This document shows, piece after piece, positions 7,120 to 13,689 of a stretch of DNA of 19,721 nucleotides. The DNA is from CAYVTV01 sp964454295. Its GTDB lineage: Bacteria; Bacteroidota; Bacteroidia; Bacteroidales; GCA-2748055. The notes below the pieces were generated by a model. That model searched no databases and was not told the DNA's origin. It worked only from the letters and a program-made list of their open reading frames with translations. A program made the translations under genes and the position numbers. How positions within the stretch are numbered: position 1 is the stretch's first letter; the number at the start of each line of letters is the position of its first letter. Location of the stretch: the NCBI GenBank assembly GCA_964454295.1, contig CAYVTV010000047.1:1-19721 (forward strand), in the 5' to 3' direction.

Positions 7120-7995
7120 TCAGATAATCACTTTTAGTCCTTCATTTTTTATTGAATAGATAAATTCATTTGAATGAACCGGTTCCGGTTCACCATCGAT
7201 ATGAATGATATTAATTTCATCAAAGGTCTTAATTGTTGCATTTGTAATTTTTCTGCGAATTACATAATTGCTTTTATCTATTTTCCCCAGGAAGGACGAA
7301 AAAGCGAGAAAAAAGCCCTTCCATTTTGGAAATTTACGAATAATGACAAGATCAAGTGAGCCGTCAGATGCTGACGCACCGGGAGCAATATAAAAATGGT
7401 ATCCAAGCTGTGAAATATTGGCAATATTAATAAAAAAAGCTTCGGTATCAATCACTTCATCATTAATTGTGATAACATATCTTTTAGGATGGTATGCCTG
7501 AAAGACTCTCAAAAAACTGAATGCATAGGAAAGAAATCCCCGTGTGTCGAACCGGCTGTAAACCAATCCTGTTTCAGCGTCAAAACCTATTCCTGCAGTA
7601 CAAAAAAAGGCTTTCCCGTTAACGAACCCGATATCTATTTTGATATTCCTGCCGATTAATATTTTTTTTACAGCTCCCCGGATGGTCAGTGGTATTCCGA
7701 AGTGCCTTGCAAATCCATTTCCCGAGCCCACAGGAATTATAGCCAGCTTTACTTCAGAGAACATGAGAGCCCTGGCCACTTCATTAATTGTCCCGTCGCC
7801 ACCAACAGCAACGATTATATCTGCTCCCCGGGTTATTTCATTACGGGCAATTTCATAAGCATGACTGGGAAACAGAGTATAGATTTTTTTGCATAAATAA
7901 TTCTCTGCAGAGAAATATCGTTTTATAATTTTCCCGATTCTGCGTTTATTACGCCCTCCCGAAATGGGATTTATTATGAAAACAATAGAGATCAC
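7120..7995 (-). CDS. Diacylglycerol kinase-family lipid kinase (DagK/YegS type)
   Basis: This 291-residue soluble lipid kinase has the DAGK catalytic domain. NPISGG (9-14) begins the nucleotide site, GGDGT (65-69) is the signature ATP-binding motif, and GSGNGFAR (90-97) follows as in DgkB/YegS proteins. The likely reaction is ATP-dependent phosphorylation of diacylglycerol, or of a related lipid or sphingoid base, at the membrane surface. The start codon is GTG (7995); it overlaps the stop of the upstream LTA-synthase-like gene in the form GTGA, a strong sign of translational coupling. The context suggests it recycles diacylglycerol released when phosphoglycerol is taken from phosphatidylglycerol. 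The alternatives (sphingosine kinase-like, YegS-like phosphatidylglycerol kinase) cannot be excluded from sequence alone. Confidence 0.92.
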   Translation of the reverse strand: MISIVFIINPISGGRNKRRIGKIIKRYFSAENYLCKKIYTLFPSHAYEIARNEITRGADIIVAVGGDGTINEVARALMFSEVKLAIIPVGSGNGFARHFGIPLTIRGAVKKILIGRNIKIDIGFVNGKAFFCTAGIGFDAETGLVYSRFDTRGFLSYAFSFLRVFQAYHPKRYVITINDEVIDTEAFFINIANISQLGYHFYIAPGASASDGSLDLVIIRKFPKWKGFFLAFSSFLGKIDKSNYVIRRKITNATIKTFDEINIIHIDGEPEPVHSNEFIYSIKNEGLKVII

Positions 7996-9827
7996 CAGGT
8001 TAAAAAATCATTAGTTATTACCTGAAGCATTGCTTTGGCATGCTCTTGCCATAATTCCGCCTTTCTTCCTGAATTAAAAATGTACATTTCTGCGGAATTA
8101 TCATAAATCAATTCAACGGAATCACGAAAAAATCCAAATCCGTTATGAAAAGAATAGTATGCAAAAGCCTGTCGGGAAGATGTAAAAATATCCTTGCTAT
8201 ATCTGAACGCAGTATGATCATGTCCGAACTGAGTCATTAATGTTGCGGGCAGGTCAACCTGAGATGAATATGCGTTATTTATTCCCGGTGTCGCCAGCAA
8301 TGCTCCTCCAAACCACAGCATTGGTATGGAGAATTTTTCTCTGGAATGATTGGGGGTATTGCCCGGACTCCTGGAACCATGGTCTGACATCATCACAATA
8401 AGTGTATTATCCCACCATGGTTTTTGTTTCGCCAGGGTAATAAAATCACCCAGGCATTGGTCGGCAAAATAAAAAGCGCTTCTGCTCATATTATCTCTTC
8501 CGGAAGAACCGAAAAACGGCTCAACCGGTATATCAAAAGGCTCATGACTGCTTAACGTAAAGAAAGATATAAAGAAAGGTTGCTTTATATTTTCAAGATC
8601 GTTCAGGATTCGTTCATAAACATAATTATCCGGCACACCCCATTTTTGCTTTCTGAAGGAACGGGGGAAACTATTCATGTCTACAATATTATCAATTGAT
8701 TTCCTGGTAAAGTAAGATCTGAAACTGGCAAAATCAAGATTCCCGCCATAATAAAAAGCAGTACAGTACCCCTTATTATGAAATGAGTCTTTAATGAAAG
8801 GCAATTTCTGTGACTTAGCGGGGTACTTAATGATGGAAGTAAGCGGTTGTGCCGGAAACCCGCTGAATATACTAACCAGTCCCTTGTCCGACCTGTCGCC
8901 GCTTGCAAAGAAGTTTGTAAAAAGCATCCCCTCCCTGCATAAATCATTAAAGTGCGGAGTAATTCCATGCTCTCCTCCAAGTGGTTCAATAATTTTGTTT
9001 GAAAAACTTTCAAGAATTATAAGAATAATGTTTGCACCTTCTTTTACTATTCTTTCAGAAGTTTCCATATTATCCGGGTACAATTCGACAAATAATTCAT
9101 TTGCCTTTTCATCTGTCATAAAATGAAATGAAGTATTCATTTTATTTTTTTTTGATAACGAATAGATCGTGTTCCATAATACATTTATTGCGCTATGATT
9201 TACAAACCTGTCAGAATGAAAATAAACCGTTCCCAGGTTGACCGGTGCAATTCCCATACCTCCTCTGGCAGGTAATAATAGAACACAAATCATAATGATC
9301 ATTGCAATGAAAGTTTTCACATCAGTTTTTGTCATTAGTTGAACAGGAATCCTGACAAACCTGTTGTACAACTTAATAAACAAAATAAATATTCCTGCGA
9401 ATATCAGTACCAGAAGGATCATTTCGACCAGGTTAACGGAAGCTATCGCATCACCCGGGGTTTTAATATACATAAGAACAGGTGTGAGGTCAAGCTTAAA
9501 TCCCCAGTATGAATATAAGGCCATATCGGCTATTCCCAGAAACAAAATTATAAAGAGAAAAATGTATGTGTAGATATCAATACCTTTTATATAAAATGTA
9601 TTTCCGGGAACAGCTCCAGACAGTATCAGCATCCCGGGAATAAACATGAGGTATGCTCCGGCAGACAGGTCCAGAAGTATTCCGTGATAAATGATCTGAA
9701 TCCAGACAGTAAAAGGGAGTTCAAAAGATTCTCTGTAATTATATAACATAAAAAGAATCTTCAGAACGATGAACAAGATCATCCAGAATGCATACAGTTT
9801 CAGAAAAATAACAATTCTATTCTTCAT
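7992..9827 (-). CDS. LTA-synthase-family membrane phosphoglycerol transferase (sulfatase fold)
   Basis: This is a membrane protein of 611 residues from the chosen start. It has five N-terminal transmembrane segments (about 3-28, 42-70, 85-108, 133-154, 172-189), then an extracytoplasmic alkaline-phosphatase/sulfatase-superfamily domain. Metal and catalytic landmarks are ILES (Glu273), the nucleophile loop SGDRSDKG (Ser313 where LtaS-type enzymes have Thr), SSHEP (His428) and MSDHGSR (Asp482-His483). Relatives transfer phosphoglycerol from phosphatidylglycerol to glycans or lipids and release diacylglycerol. Gram-negative bacteria have no lipoteichoic acid, so an envelope glycan or lipid acceptor is likely. 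I chose the ATG at 9825-9827: the ATG at 9867-9869 would add 14 residues, but it lies upstream of the -7 element at 9844-9851 and would not be on that transcript. Relatives are sometimes annotated simply as sulfatases. Confidence 0.88.
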   Translation of the reverse strand: MKNRIVIFLKLYAFWMILFIVLKILFMLYNYRESFELPFTVWIQIIYHGILLDLSAGAYLMFIPGMLILSGAVPGNTFYIKGIDIYTYIFLFIILFLGIADMALYSYWGFKLDLTPVLMYIKTPGDAIASVNLVEMILLVLIFAGIFILFIKLYNRFVRIPVQLMTKTDVKTFIAMIIMICVLLLPARGGMGIAPVNLGTVYFHSDRFVNHSAINVLWNTIYSLSKKNKMNTSFHFMTDEKANELFVELYPDNMETSERIVKEGANIILIILESFSNKIIEPLGGEHGITPHFNDLCREGMLFTNFFASGDRSDKGLVSIFSGFPAQPLTSIIKYPAKSQKLPFIKDSFHNKGYCTAFYYGGNLDFASFRSYFTRKSIDNIVDMNSFPRSFRKQKWGVPDNYVYERILNDLENIKQPFFISFFTLSSHEPFDIPVEPFFGSSGRDNMSRSAFYFADQCLGDFITLAKQKPWWDNTLIVMMSDHGSRSPGNTPNHSREKFSIPMLWFGGALLATPGINNAYSSQVDLPATLMTQFGHDHTAFRYSKDIFTSSRQAFAYYSFHNGFGFFRDSVELIYDNSAEMYIFNSGRKAELWQEHAKAMLQVITNDFLTW

Positions 9828-9843
9828 CGGTAAAAATTGACTA

Positions 9844-9851
9844 CAAAGATA
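9844..9851 (-). promoter_or_regulatory. Bacteroidota -7 element for the phosphoglycerol transferase-lipid kinase operon
   Basis: The minus strand reads TATCTTTG, an exact TAnnTTTG match. Transcription would start near 9837, about 10 nt before the ATG at 9827 and downstream of the alternative ATG at 9869. This decides the start assigned to the transferase. Confidence 0.5.
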
Positions 9852-9939
9852 GTGTTTATTAAAATCCATTAAGGGCTAATATTGCATTAAAAATTATCAG
9901 TAGTAACCGAGTAATTTATTTAAATGTAAATGAGATTAA

Positions 9940-9999
9940 CTTCGTTGAGCTCGCTAAGGCTCGGTTCTTCGCTTCACTTCGTTACGCTCAGAATGACAA
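9940..9999. repeat. Dispersed-repeat-like segment (CHSERNE-type)
   Basis: This GC-richer block sits in an AT-rich spacer. Its minus strand reads as ...TCATTCTGAGCGTAACGAAG... and translates in one frame as CHSERNEVKRRTEP. From memory, near-identical peptides (CHSERSEE and variants) recur as spurious translations of a short dispersed intergenic repeat in many bacterial genomes. Within the segment, CTTCGTT followed by GCTC two bases later occurs twice (9940 and 9978), so it has internal repetition. It is not coding here. Its copy number in this genome cannot be seen from one window. Confidence 0.55.
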
Positions 10000-10070
10000 T
10001 TTGTTATGTTCTCTTTAGGGGAGAGAAGTTGGGCGAGCTTTATTGTTTCTTTGTCCTGAATGGTTATTGT

Positions 10071-10078
10071 TATATTTG
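10071..10078 (+). promoter_or_regulatory. Bacteroidota -7 element for the YbaK/ProX gene
   Basis: TATATTTG followed by C is an exact TAnnTTTG match. A TTTG at 10050-10053 could be the -33 element, though the 17 bp spacing is shorter than the usual ~19-21. Transcription should start near 10083-10086, which bears on the choice of start codon for the gene. Confidence 0.5.
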
Positions 10079-10097
10079 CAAAAACATGAAATACATA

Positions 10098-10592
10098 ATG
10101 ACTGAAAAGGAAAAAGTACTGAACACGCTGAAAAAACTGGGGATAGGTTTTGAGATTCATGAGCATCCTCCTGTTCCCACTATTGAGGAAGCCAGAAAAT
10201 ACTGGAATGGAATTGATGCTACCCATTGCAAGAATTTATTCTTCCGTAATCATAAAGGAAACCGGCATTACCTGGTAATACTTGAACATTCACAAACACT
10301 TGACATTCATGATCTTGAAAAAAGACTGAAACAGGGGAAGATCAGTTTCTCCAGTGACCAGCGGATGAGAAAATGCCTGGGCTTAACCCCCGGTTCGGTT
10401 TCCGTCTTTGGACTGATAAATGATACCGATAATCATGTTCACGTTTTCATAGATGAGAAAATTAAGCAATCTGTCCGTATCAGCTTTCACCCGAATATAA
10501 ATACAGCTTCAGTAATTATTTCTTTTGAGGATTTTACAAAATTTTTAAACTGGACAGGAAATACATATGAATATCTAAGATTATATGATTAA
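10098..10592 (+). CDS. Prolyl-tRNA editing deacylase, YbaK/ProX family
   Basis: This free-standing trans-editing domain hydrolyses mischarged tRNA, typically Ala-tRNA(Pro) or a similar error, in the cytoplasm. The 164 residues show the INS-superfamily layout: HEHPPVPTIEEA (21-32), the conserved functional lysine in CKNLFFRN (Lys45), a substrate-loop region around SSDQRMRKCLGLTPGSVSVFGL, and HVFID followed by a FHPN...IISFEDF ending. Two close in-frame ATGs exist, 10086 and 10098. The promoter element predicts a transcript 5' end at about 10083-10086, so the first would be almost leaderless and I prefer 10098 (MTEKEKVL), which also matches family N-termini. An open frame reaching back to 9930 runs through the dispersed repeat and promoter and is not coding. 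The PrdX and YbaK subtypes cannot be separated with certainty. Confidence 0.9.
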   Translation: MTEKEKVLNTLKKLGIGFEIHEHPPVPTIEEARKYWNGIDATHCKNLFFRNHKGNRHYLVILEHSQTLDIHDLEKRLKQGKISFSSDQRMRKCLGLTPGSVSVFGLINDTDNHVHVFIDEKIKQSVRISFHPNINTASVIISFEDFTKFLNWTGNTYEYLRLYD

Positions 10593-10663
10593 AGGTTTAT
10601 TAATTTCTAATTATTGTAACTTTTAATTCTTACAGACGTCTTATTGTTAAAAATATATCCTTC

Positions 10664-11164
10664 ATGACCGTAAAGGAATATAACAAAGCGGTAGATCATT
10701 TTTCCGACGGAGTATTCAGGTTTATTCTCAAAAATATCCATAATGAGAATAAAGCCAGGGATATAGTACAGGATACATTTGAAAAACTTTGGATTAAGAG
10801 AGATACGATTTCAGGGGAAAAAGTGAAATCCTACTTGTTTTCAGCTGCGTACCATACTATGATTGTTCTGATTAGAAAAGAAAAGCGTCATGCTGAATTT
10901 GAAAAAATGTTACAACCTGATTTTAAGCATGAAGAACAATATAGTGATCTTAATGAAATTCTCCATGCTGCAATAAACATGTTACCGGAGTCCCAGAGGG
11001 CAGTGATAATGCTTCGGGATTATGAAGGTTATTCGTATGAAGAAATTGCGGAGATAACCGGTTTAACTGAATCACAGGTAAAGGTATATATTTACAGGGG
11101 CAGAATGTTCCTTAAGAATTATATAGTGTCTGAAAGAAAACTCAATATTTTCGCATGTGCTTGA
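10664..11164 (+). CDS. ECF-subfamily RNA polymerase sigma factor
   Basis: This 166-residue sigma-70 family protein has only region 2 (about 8-75, with NKARDIVQDTFEKLWIKRDTI for core binding and -10 recognition) and region 4 (about 105-155). Region 4 carries the helix-turn-helix YSYEEIAEITGLTESQVKVYIYRGR for -35 recognition, preceded by LPESQRAVIMLRDYEG. This is the Bacteroidota sigma-70/ECF architecture. It heads a plus-strand cluster with a membrane protein carrying anti-sigma-like modules and an outer-membrane protein. No TAnnTTTG element precedes it, consistent with non-housekeeping or autogenous control. The last codons and the TGA stop lie within the left arm of the folded element at 11157-11278, so the C-terminal residues FACA may be element-derived. 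Confidence 0.95.
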   Translation: MTVKEYNKAVDHFSDGVFRFILKNIHNENKARDIVQDTFEKLWIKRDTISGEKVKSYLFSAAYHTMIVLIRKEKRHAEFEKMLQPDFKHEEQYSDLNEILHAAINMLPESQRAVIMLRDYEGYSYEEIAEITGLTESQVKVYIYRGRMFLKNYIVSERKLNIFACA

Positions 11165-11278
11165 TAAGAAAACGTCAAGAGCAAGGCATGCGATGCCTGA
11201 AAGACAGGAGTTTACTAATCGTAAATGACTGTCTTGAAGGCGAGCATAACGCAGCTATTGGCGTTTTCTTGCAAGCAC
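11157..11278 (+). other. Strongly self-complementary ~120 nt element (candidate structured RNA or REP-like repeat)
   Basis: The ends pair: GTGCTTG (11157-11163) with CAAGCAC (11272-11278), perfect 7 bp. After a small internal loop, 11166-11176 pairs with 11260-11270 over 11 bp with one G-U. Inside are a 6 bp hairpin, AGGCAT/ATGCCT with loop GCG (11184-11198), and a longer hairpin, AAGACAG/CTGTCTT (11201-11207 with 11229-11235), a tandem GA/GA mismatch, then six more pairs closing a five-base loop at 11216-11220. A weaker third arm lies at 11236-11259. This is a three- or four-way junction layout. It spans the sigma stop codon and the intercistronic gap. It does not match an RNA family I recognise. 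Confidence 0.65.
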
Positions 11279-11328
11279 TATATAGGAAGTCCAGAAAGAG
11301 TTATATAGTAATATTAAGATATTTTCGG

Positions 11329-12429
11329 ATGCAAATAACCAGAAAAAATTACGAATTGTTCTTCATTGAATATCTGGATGGAACACTGAATGAGGTTCAG
11401 ATTTCAGAATTGGAAGATTTTCTGCTTATTAATCCGGATCTCAGGATAGAACTTGAGGGAATGGAAAAAATGATGCTTGCTCCTGAGAAGTGCATATATC
11501 CTCATAAGTCTCTTTTATATAAAATTGACACAGATGGCAAGATCCGGGAAGAGAACTTTGATGATCATTGTATTGCCTCCGTGGAAGGTGAGCTTTCCAC
11601 TGAACAGTATGCTGATTTCAAATTGTACCTCGATCAGCACCCGGAACGCAAAAAAGATCACGAATTATACATAACAGTTAAACTTAACCCGGATAATACA
11701 ATTATTTACAGTGGTAAATCAGAATTAAAAAAGAAACAACCTGTAGCGGGGCGTATCCTTTTATATTCTTCTCTTTCAGCCGCTGCTGCCATTATGTTAA
11801 TTTTACTTCTTTTGAGGCCTTATCACATATCTGAAAAAACAGGGATACCATTAACAGCAAAAACTGAAAGTCCGGTCGGTGATAGGAACGAAACCAAGAT
11901 AATTCCAATGATCCAGGATTCTCCTGCACCGGAAACTTATCTCCCGGAAAATATATTGGCTGATACCAGAATTATCAACGAAACAAAAAGGATCATACAG
12001 GACACAAGACCTCTTCCGGTTACCAGCGAATCAGCACCTCCGGAGGAAGATAAAGAACTGGTTGATTTCACGCCAACGCTTGCCACATTGATCTTACCCC
12101 CGCCAGAATTAGAAAGGGCAAGACCGGATAAAATTAAACGCTCCCGCAATATCATTGTACATGTTGAACAGGGTGTTATTGAACAGAATTATCTAAGCTT
12201 ATCTGATATCGCAGTAAGGTATATGAATAACAGAATCTTTAAAAAGGAAGATGTGCCGCCTGATAATGCCGAAATCACATTCTGGGATGTTGCACAATCA
12301 GGTATTGCCGGAATTAATCGCCTTACAGGTTCTTCTGTCAGACTTGACAGACAGCCAACAGATAATGGAGACGCCTCTGTTGTAACTTTCGATGCAGGAG
12401 TGATAGGCTTTTCCCGAACTTTCAGATAA
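11329..12429 (+). CDS. Putative membrane anti-sigma factor with two tandem N-terminal modules
   Basis: This is a 366-residue single-pass membrane protein. The cytoplasmic side carries two similar modules: residues 7-42 (YLDGTLNEVQISELEDFLLINPDL) and 77-112 (SVEGELSTEQYADFKLYLDQHPE). Both have the pattern (L/V)(D/E)G(T/E)L followed ~10 residues later by a hydrophobic xFLxxxP-like stretch. One transmembrane helix is at ~143-163. The external part is a Pro/Thr/Glu-rich linker, then a ~70-residue conserved-looking end with ITFWDVAQSGIAGINRLTG. There is no zinc-binding HxxxCxxC motif of classical ZAS anti-sigma factors. The role is inferred from position directly after an ECF sigma gene and from the modules. 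I chose the ATG at 11329; the frame is open upstream to 11155, but that part is the folded element and has no credible start or family-like residues. Confidence 0.72.
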   Translation: MQITRKNYELFFIEYLDGTLNEVQISELEDFLLINPDLRIELEGMEKMMLAPEKCIYPHKSLLYKIDTDGKIREENFDDHCIASVEGELSTEQYADFKLYLDQHPERKKDHELYITVKLNPDNTIIYSGKSELKKKQPVAGRILLYSSLSAAAAIMLILLLLRPYHISEKTGIPLTAKTESPVGDRNETKIIPMIQDSPAPETYLPENILADTRIINETKRIIQDTRPLPVTSESAPPEEDKELVDFTPTLATLILPPPELERARPDKIKRSRNIIVHVEQGVIEQNYLSLSDIAVRYMNNRIFKKEDVPPDNAEITFWDVAQSGIAGINRLTGSSVRLDRQPTDNGDASVVTFDAGVIGFSRTFR

Positions 12430-12505
12430 AATTTTATCCTTCCTGTAACATTCTGCCTGCCTGTTCGTCTTACCTTAAAAATCAAAACAAAGGTTTAATT
12501 TAAAA

Positions 12506-13450
12506 ATGATTACCATGAGAAATTTATTTATTTTACTTGCAGCTACACTTATAACCTTTCCGTATTTTTATGCATCAGCCCAGGAAGAACCGGCTTCTGA
12601 GATTATGGAGGTAACGGAGGATTCCGGTAGAACTACTGTTACAATAGACGATGATGACCTGGTAATTATTGAGGATGGTAAAGATACCACGAGGATAAAA
12701 ATAGGGAATAAAGGTATTGAAATCATTGAAGATACCGATGGGAGTACCAGGATAAATGTAAAAGACCTTAAAGACACCAAAGAAGTAACCAGCAAAAAGA
12801 AAACGAAATTTAAAGGACACTGGTCGGGCTTTGAACTGGGATTGAACAATTATGTAAACAGTGATTTCAGTTCCTCATTAGATCCTTCATTAAAATATAT
12901 GGATCTTAATACCAACAAATCCTTAAATGTAAATCTGAATTTCATCCAGTATGATCTGGGATTTGGTACCGATAAAGCAGGACTCGTAACAGGTATGGGA
13001 TTTGAATTCAGTAATTATTTCTTTGACAGGGATAATAATATACGTAAAGATGAAAACGGTCAGATCGTAGAATTTATACCTGCATTTGTGACTGAGCCCG
13101 GGGCAACAATGATTAAATCGAAATTAGCAACAACCTATCTTACTGTCCCGCTTCTTATTGAGTTTCAGATACCTGCCGGAAAGAAAAGAATTTATCTGTC
13201 CGGTGGTGTTATCGGAGGAGCAAAAATTGGCTCCAGCACAAAGATAGTCTATAAGGAAAGAGGTGACAGGCAAAAAGACAAAGTAAAAGACGATTTCAAT
13301 ATATCACCTTTAAGATACGGATTTACATTAAGGGCCGGCTATAGAAATTTAAACCTGTTTGCCAATTACTATCCGGTTCCCTTATTTGAGAAAGGTAAAG
13401 GCCCTGAACTTTATCCATATAGTGTAGGATTGAGGTTGTTGAGTTTTTAG
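12506..13450 (+). CDS. Outer-membrane beta-barrel protein with acidic N-terminal repeats
   Basis: This 314-residue exported protein has a signal peptide at residues ~4-25 (MRNLFILLAATLITF...ASAQ). After cleavage comes an Asp/Glu/Thr-rich segment (~28-100) with a loosely repeated strand pattern of the type xVTIDDDDLVIIEDGKDTTR and IKIGNKGIEIIEDTDGSTR, roughly 20 residues per unit. The barrel-like part follows (~104-314), starting GHWSGFELGLNNY and ending LYPYSVGLRLLSF, with a C-terminal aromatic residue as expected of outer-membrane barrels. Two ATGs (12506 and 12515) are possible; both retain the signal peptide. It lies 76 bp after the putative anti-sigma gene with no TAnnTTTG element between, so it is probably co-transcribed with the sigma operon and may be its envelope output or sensor. 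Function unknown. Confidence 0.8.
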   Translation: MITMRNLFILLAATLITFPYFYASAQEEPASEIMEVTEDSGRTTVTIDDDDLVIIEDGKDTTRIKIGNKGIEIIEDTDGSTRINVKDLKDTKEVTSKKKTKFKGHWSGFELGLNNYVNSDFSSSLDPSLKYMDLNTNKSLNVNLNFIQYDLGFGTDKAGLVTGMGFEFSNYFFDRDNNIRKDENGQIVEFIPAFVTEPGATMIKSKLATTYLTVPLLIEFQIPAGKKRIYLSGGVIGGAKIGSSTKIVYKERGDRQKDKVKDDFNISPLRYGFTLRAGYRNLNLFANYYPVPLFEKGKGPELYPYSVGLRLLSF

Positions 13451-13463
13451 AGAATGGTTTCAA

Positions 13464-13670
13464 GGTTCCAGATTCCAAATTCCAGATTCCAAATTCCAGG
13501 TTCCAGATTCCAAATTCCAGATTCCAAATTCCAGATTCCAGATTCCAGATTCCAGATTCCAGATTCCAGATTCCAGGTTCCAGATTCCAGATTCCAGATT
13601 CCAGATTCCAGGTTCCAGATTCCAAATTCCAGATTCCAAATTCCAGATTCCAGATTCCAAATTCCAGATT
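13464..13670. repeat. Heptanucleotide tandem array, 29 copies of RRTTCCA
   Basis: Twenty-nine contiguous 7 bp units run from 13464 to 13666 with no insertion or deletion, plus a partial unit (GATT) to 13670. Only three unit types occur: GATTCCA (most copies), AATTCCA and GGTTCCA; variation is confined to the two leading purines. The order shows a 35 bp higher-order unit: GGTTCCA, GATTCCA, AATTCCA, GATTCCA, AATTCCA occurs identically at 13464-13498, 13499-13533 and 13611-13645, and a variant at 13576-13610. Because 7 is not a multiple of 3, every frame reads the same seven-residue cycle, stop-free on both strands (FQIPDSR on plus, WNLESGI on minus). The long open frames here are therefore artefacts. 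Confidence 0.97.
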
Positions 13671-13689
13671 GCTTACTGCTAATCTACAG

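Noticed and set aside
9930..10085. N-terminal extension of the YbaK/ProX protein
   Set aside because: The region is a dispersed repeat plus the promoter element; the extension has no family similarity and would start upstream of the predicted transcription start.
11157..11278. Integron attC recombination site
   Set aside because: The folded shape prompted the idea, but there is no GTTRRRY core with its RYYYAAC partner and no integrase or cassette genes.
11155..11328. N-terminal extension of the putative anti-sigma protein
   Set aside because: No ATG with family-like sequence; the frame passes through the folded element, and the module-bearing protein starts naturally at 11329.
13464..13670. 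CRISPR-like array
   Set aside because: The unit is 7 bp with no spacers and there are no cas genes; it is a simple tandem array.
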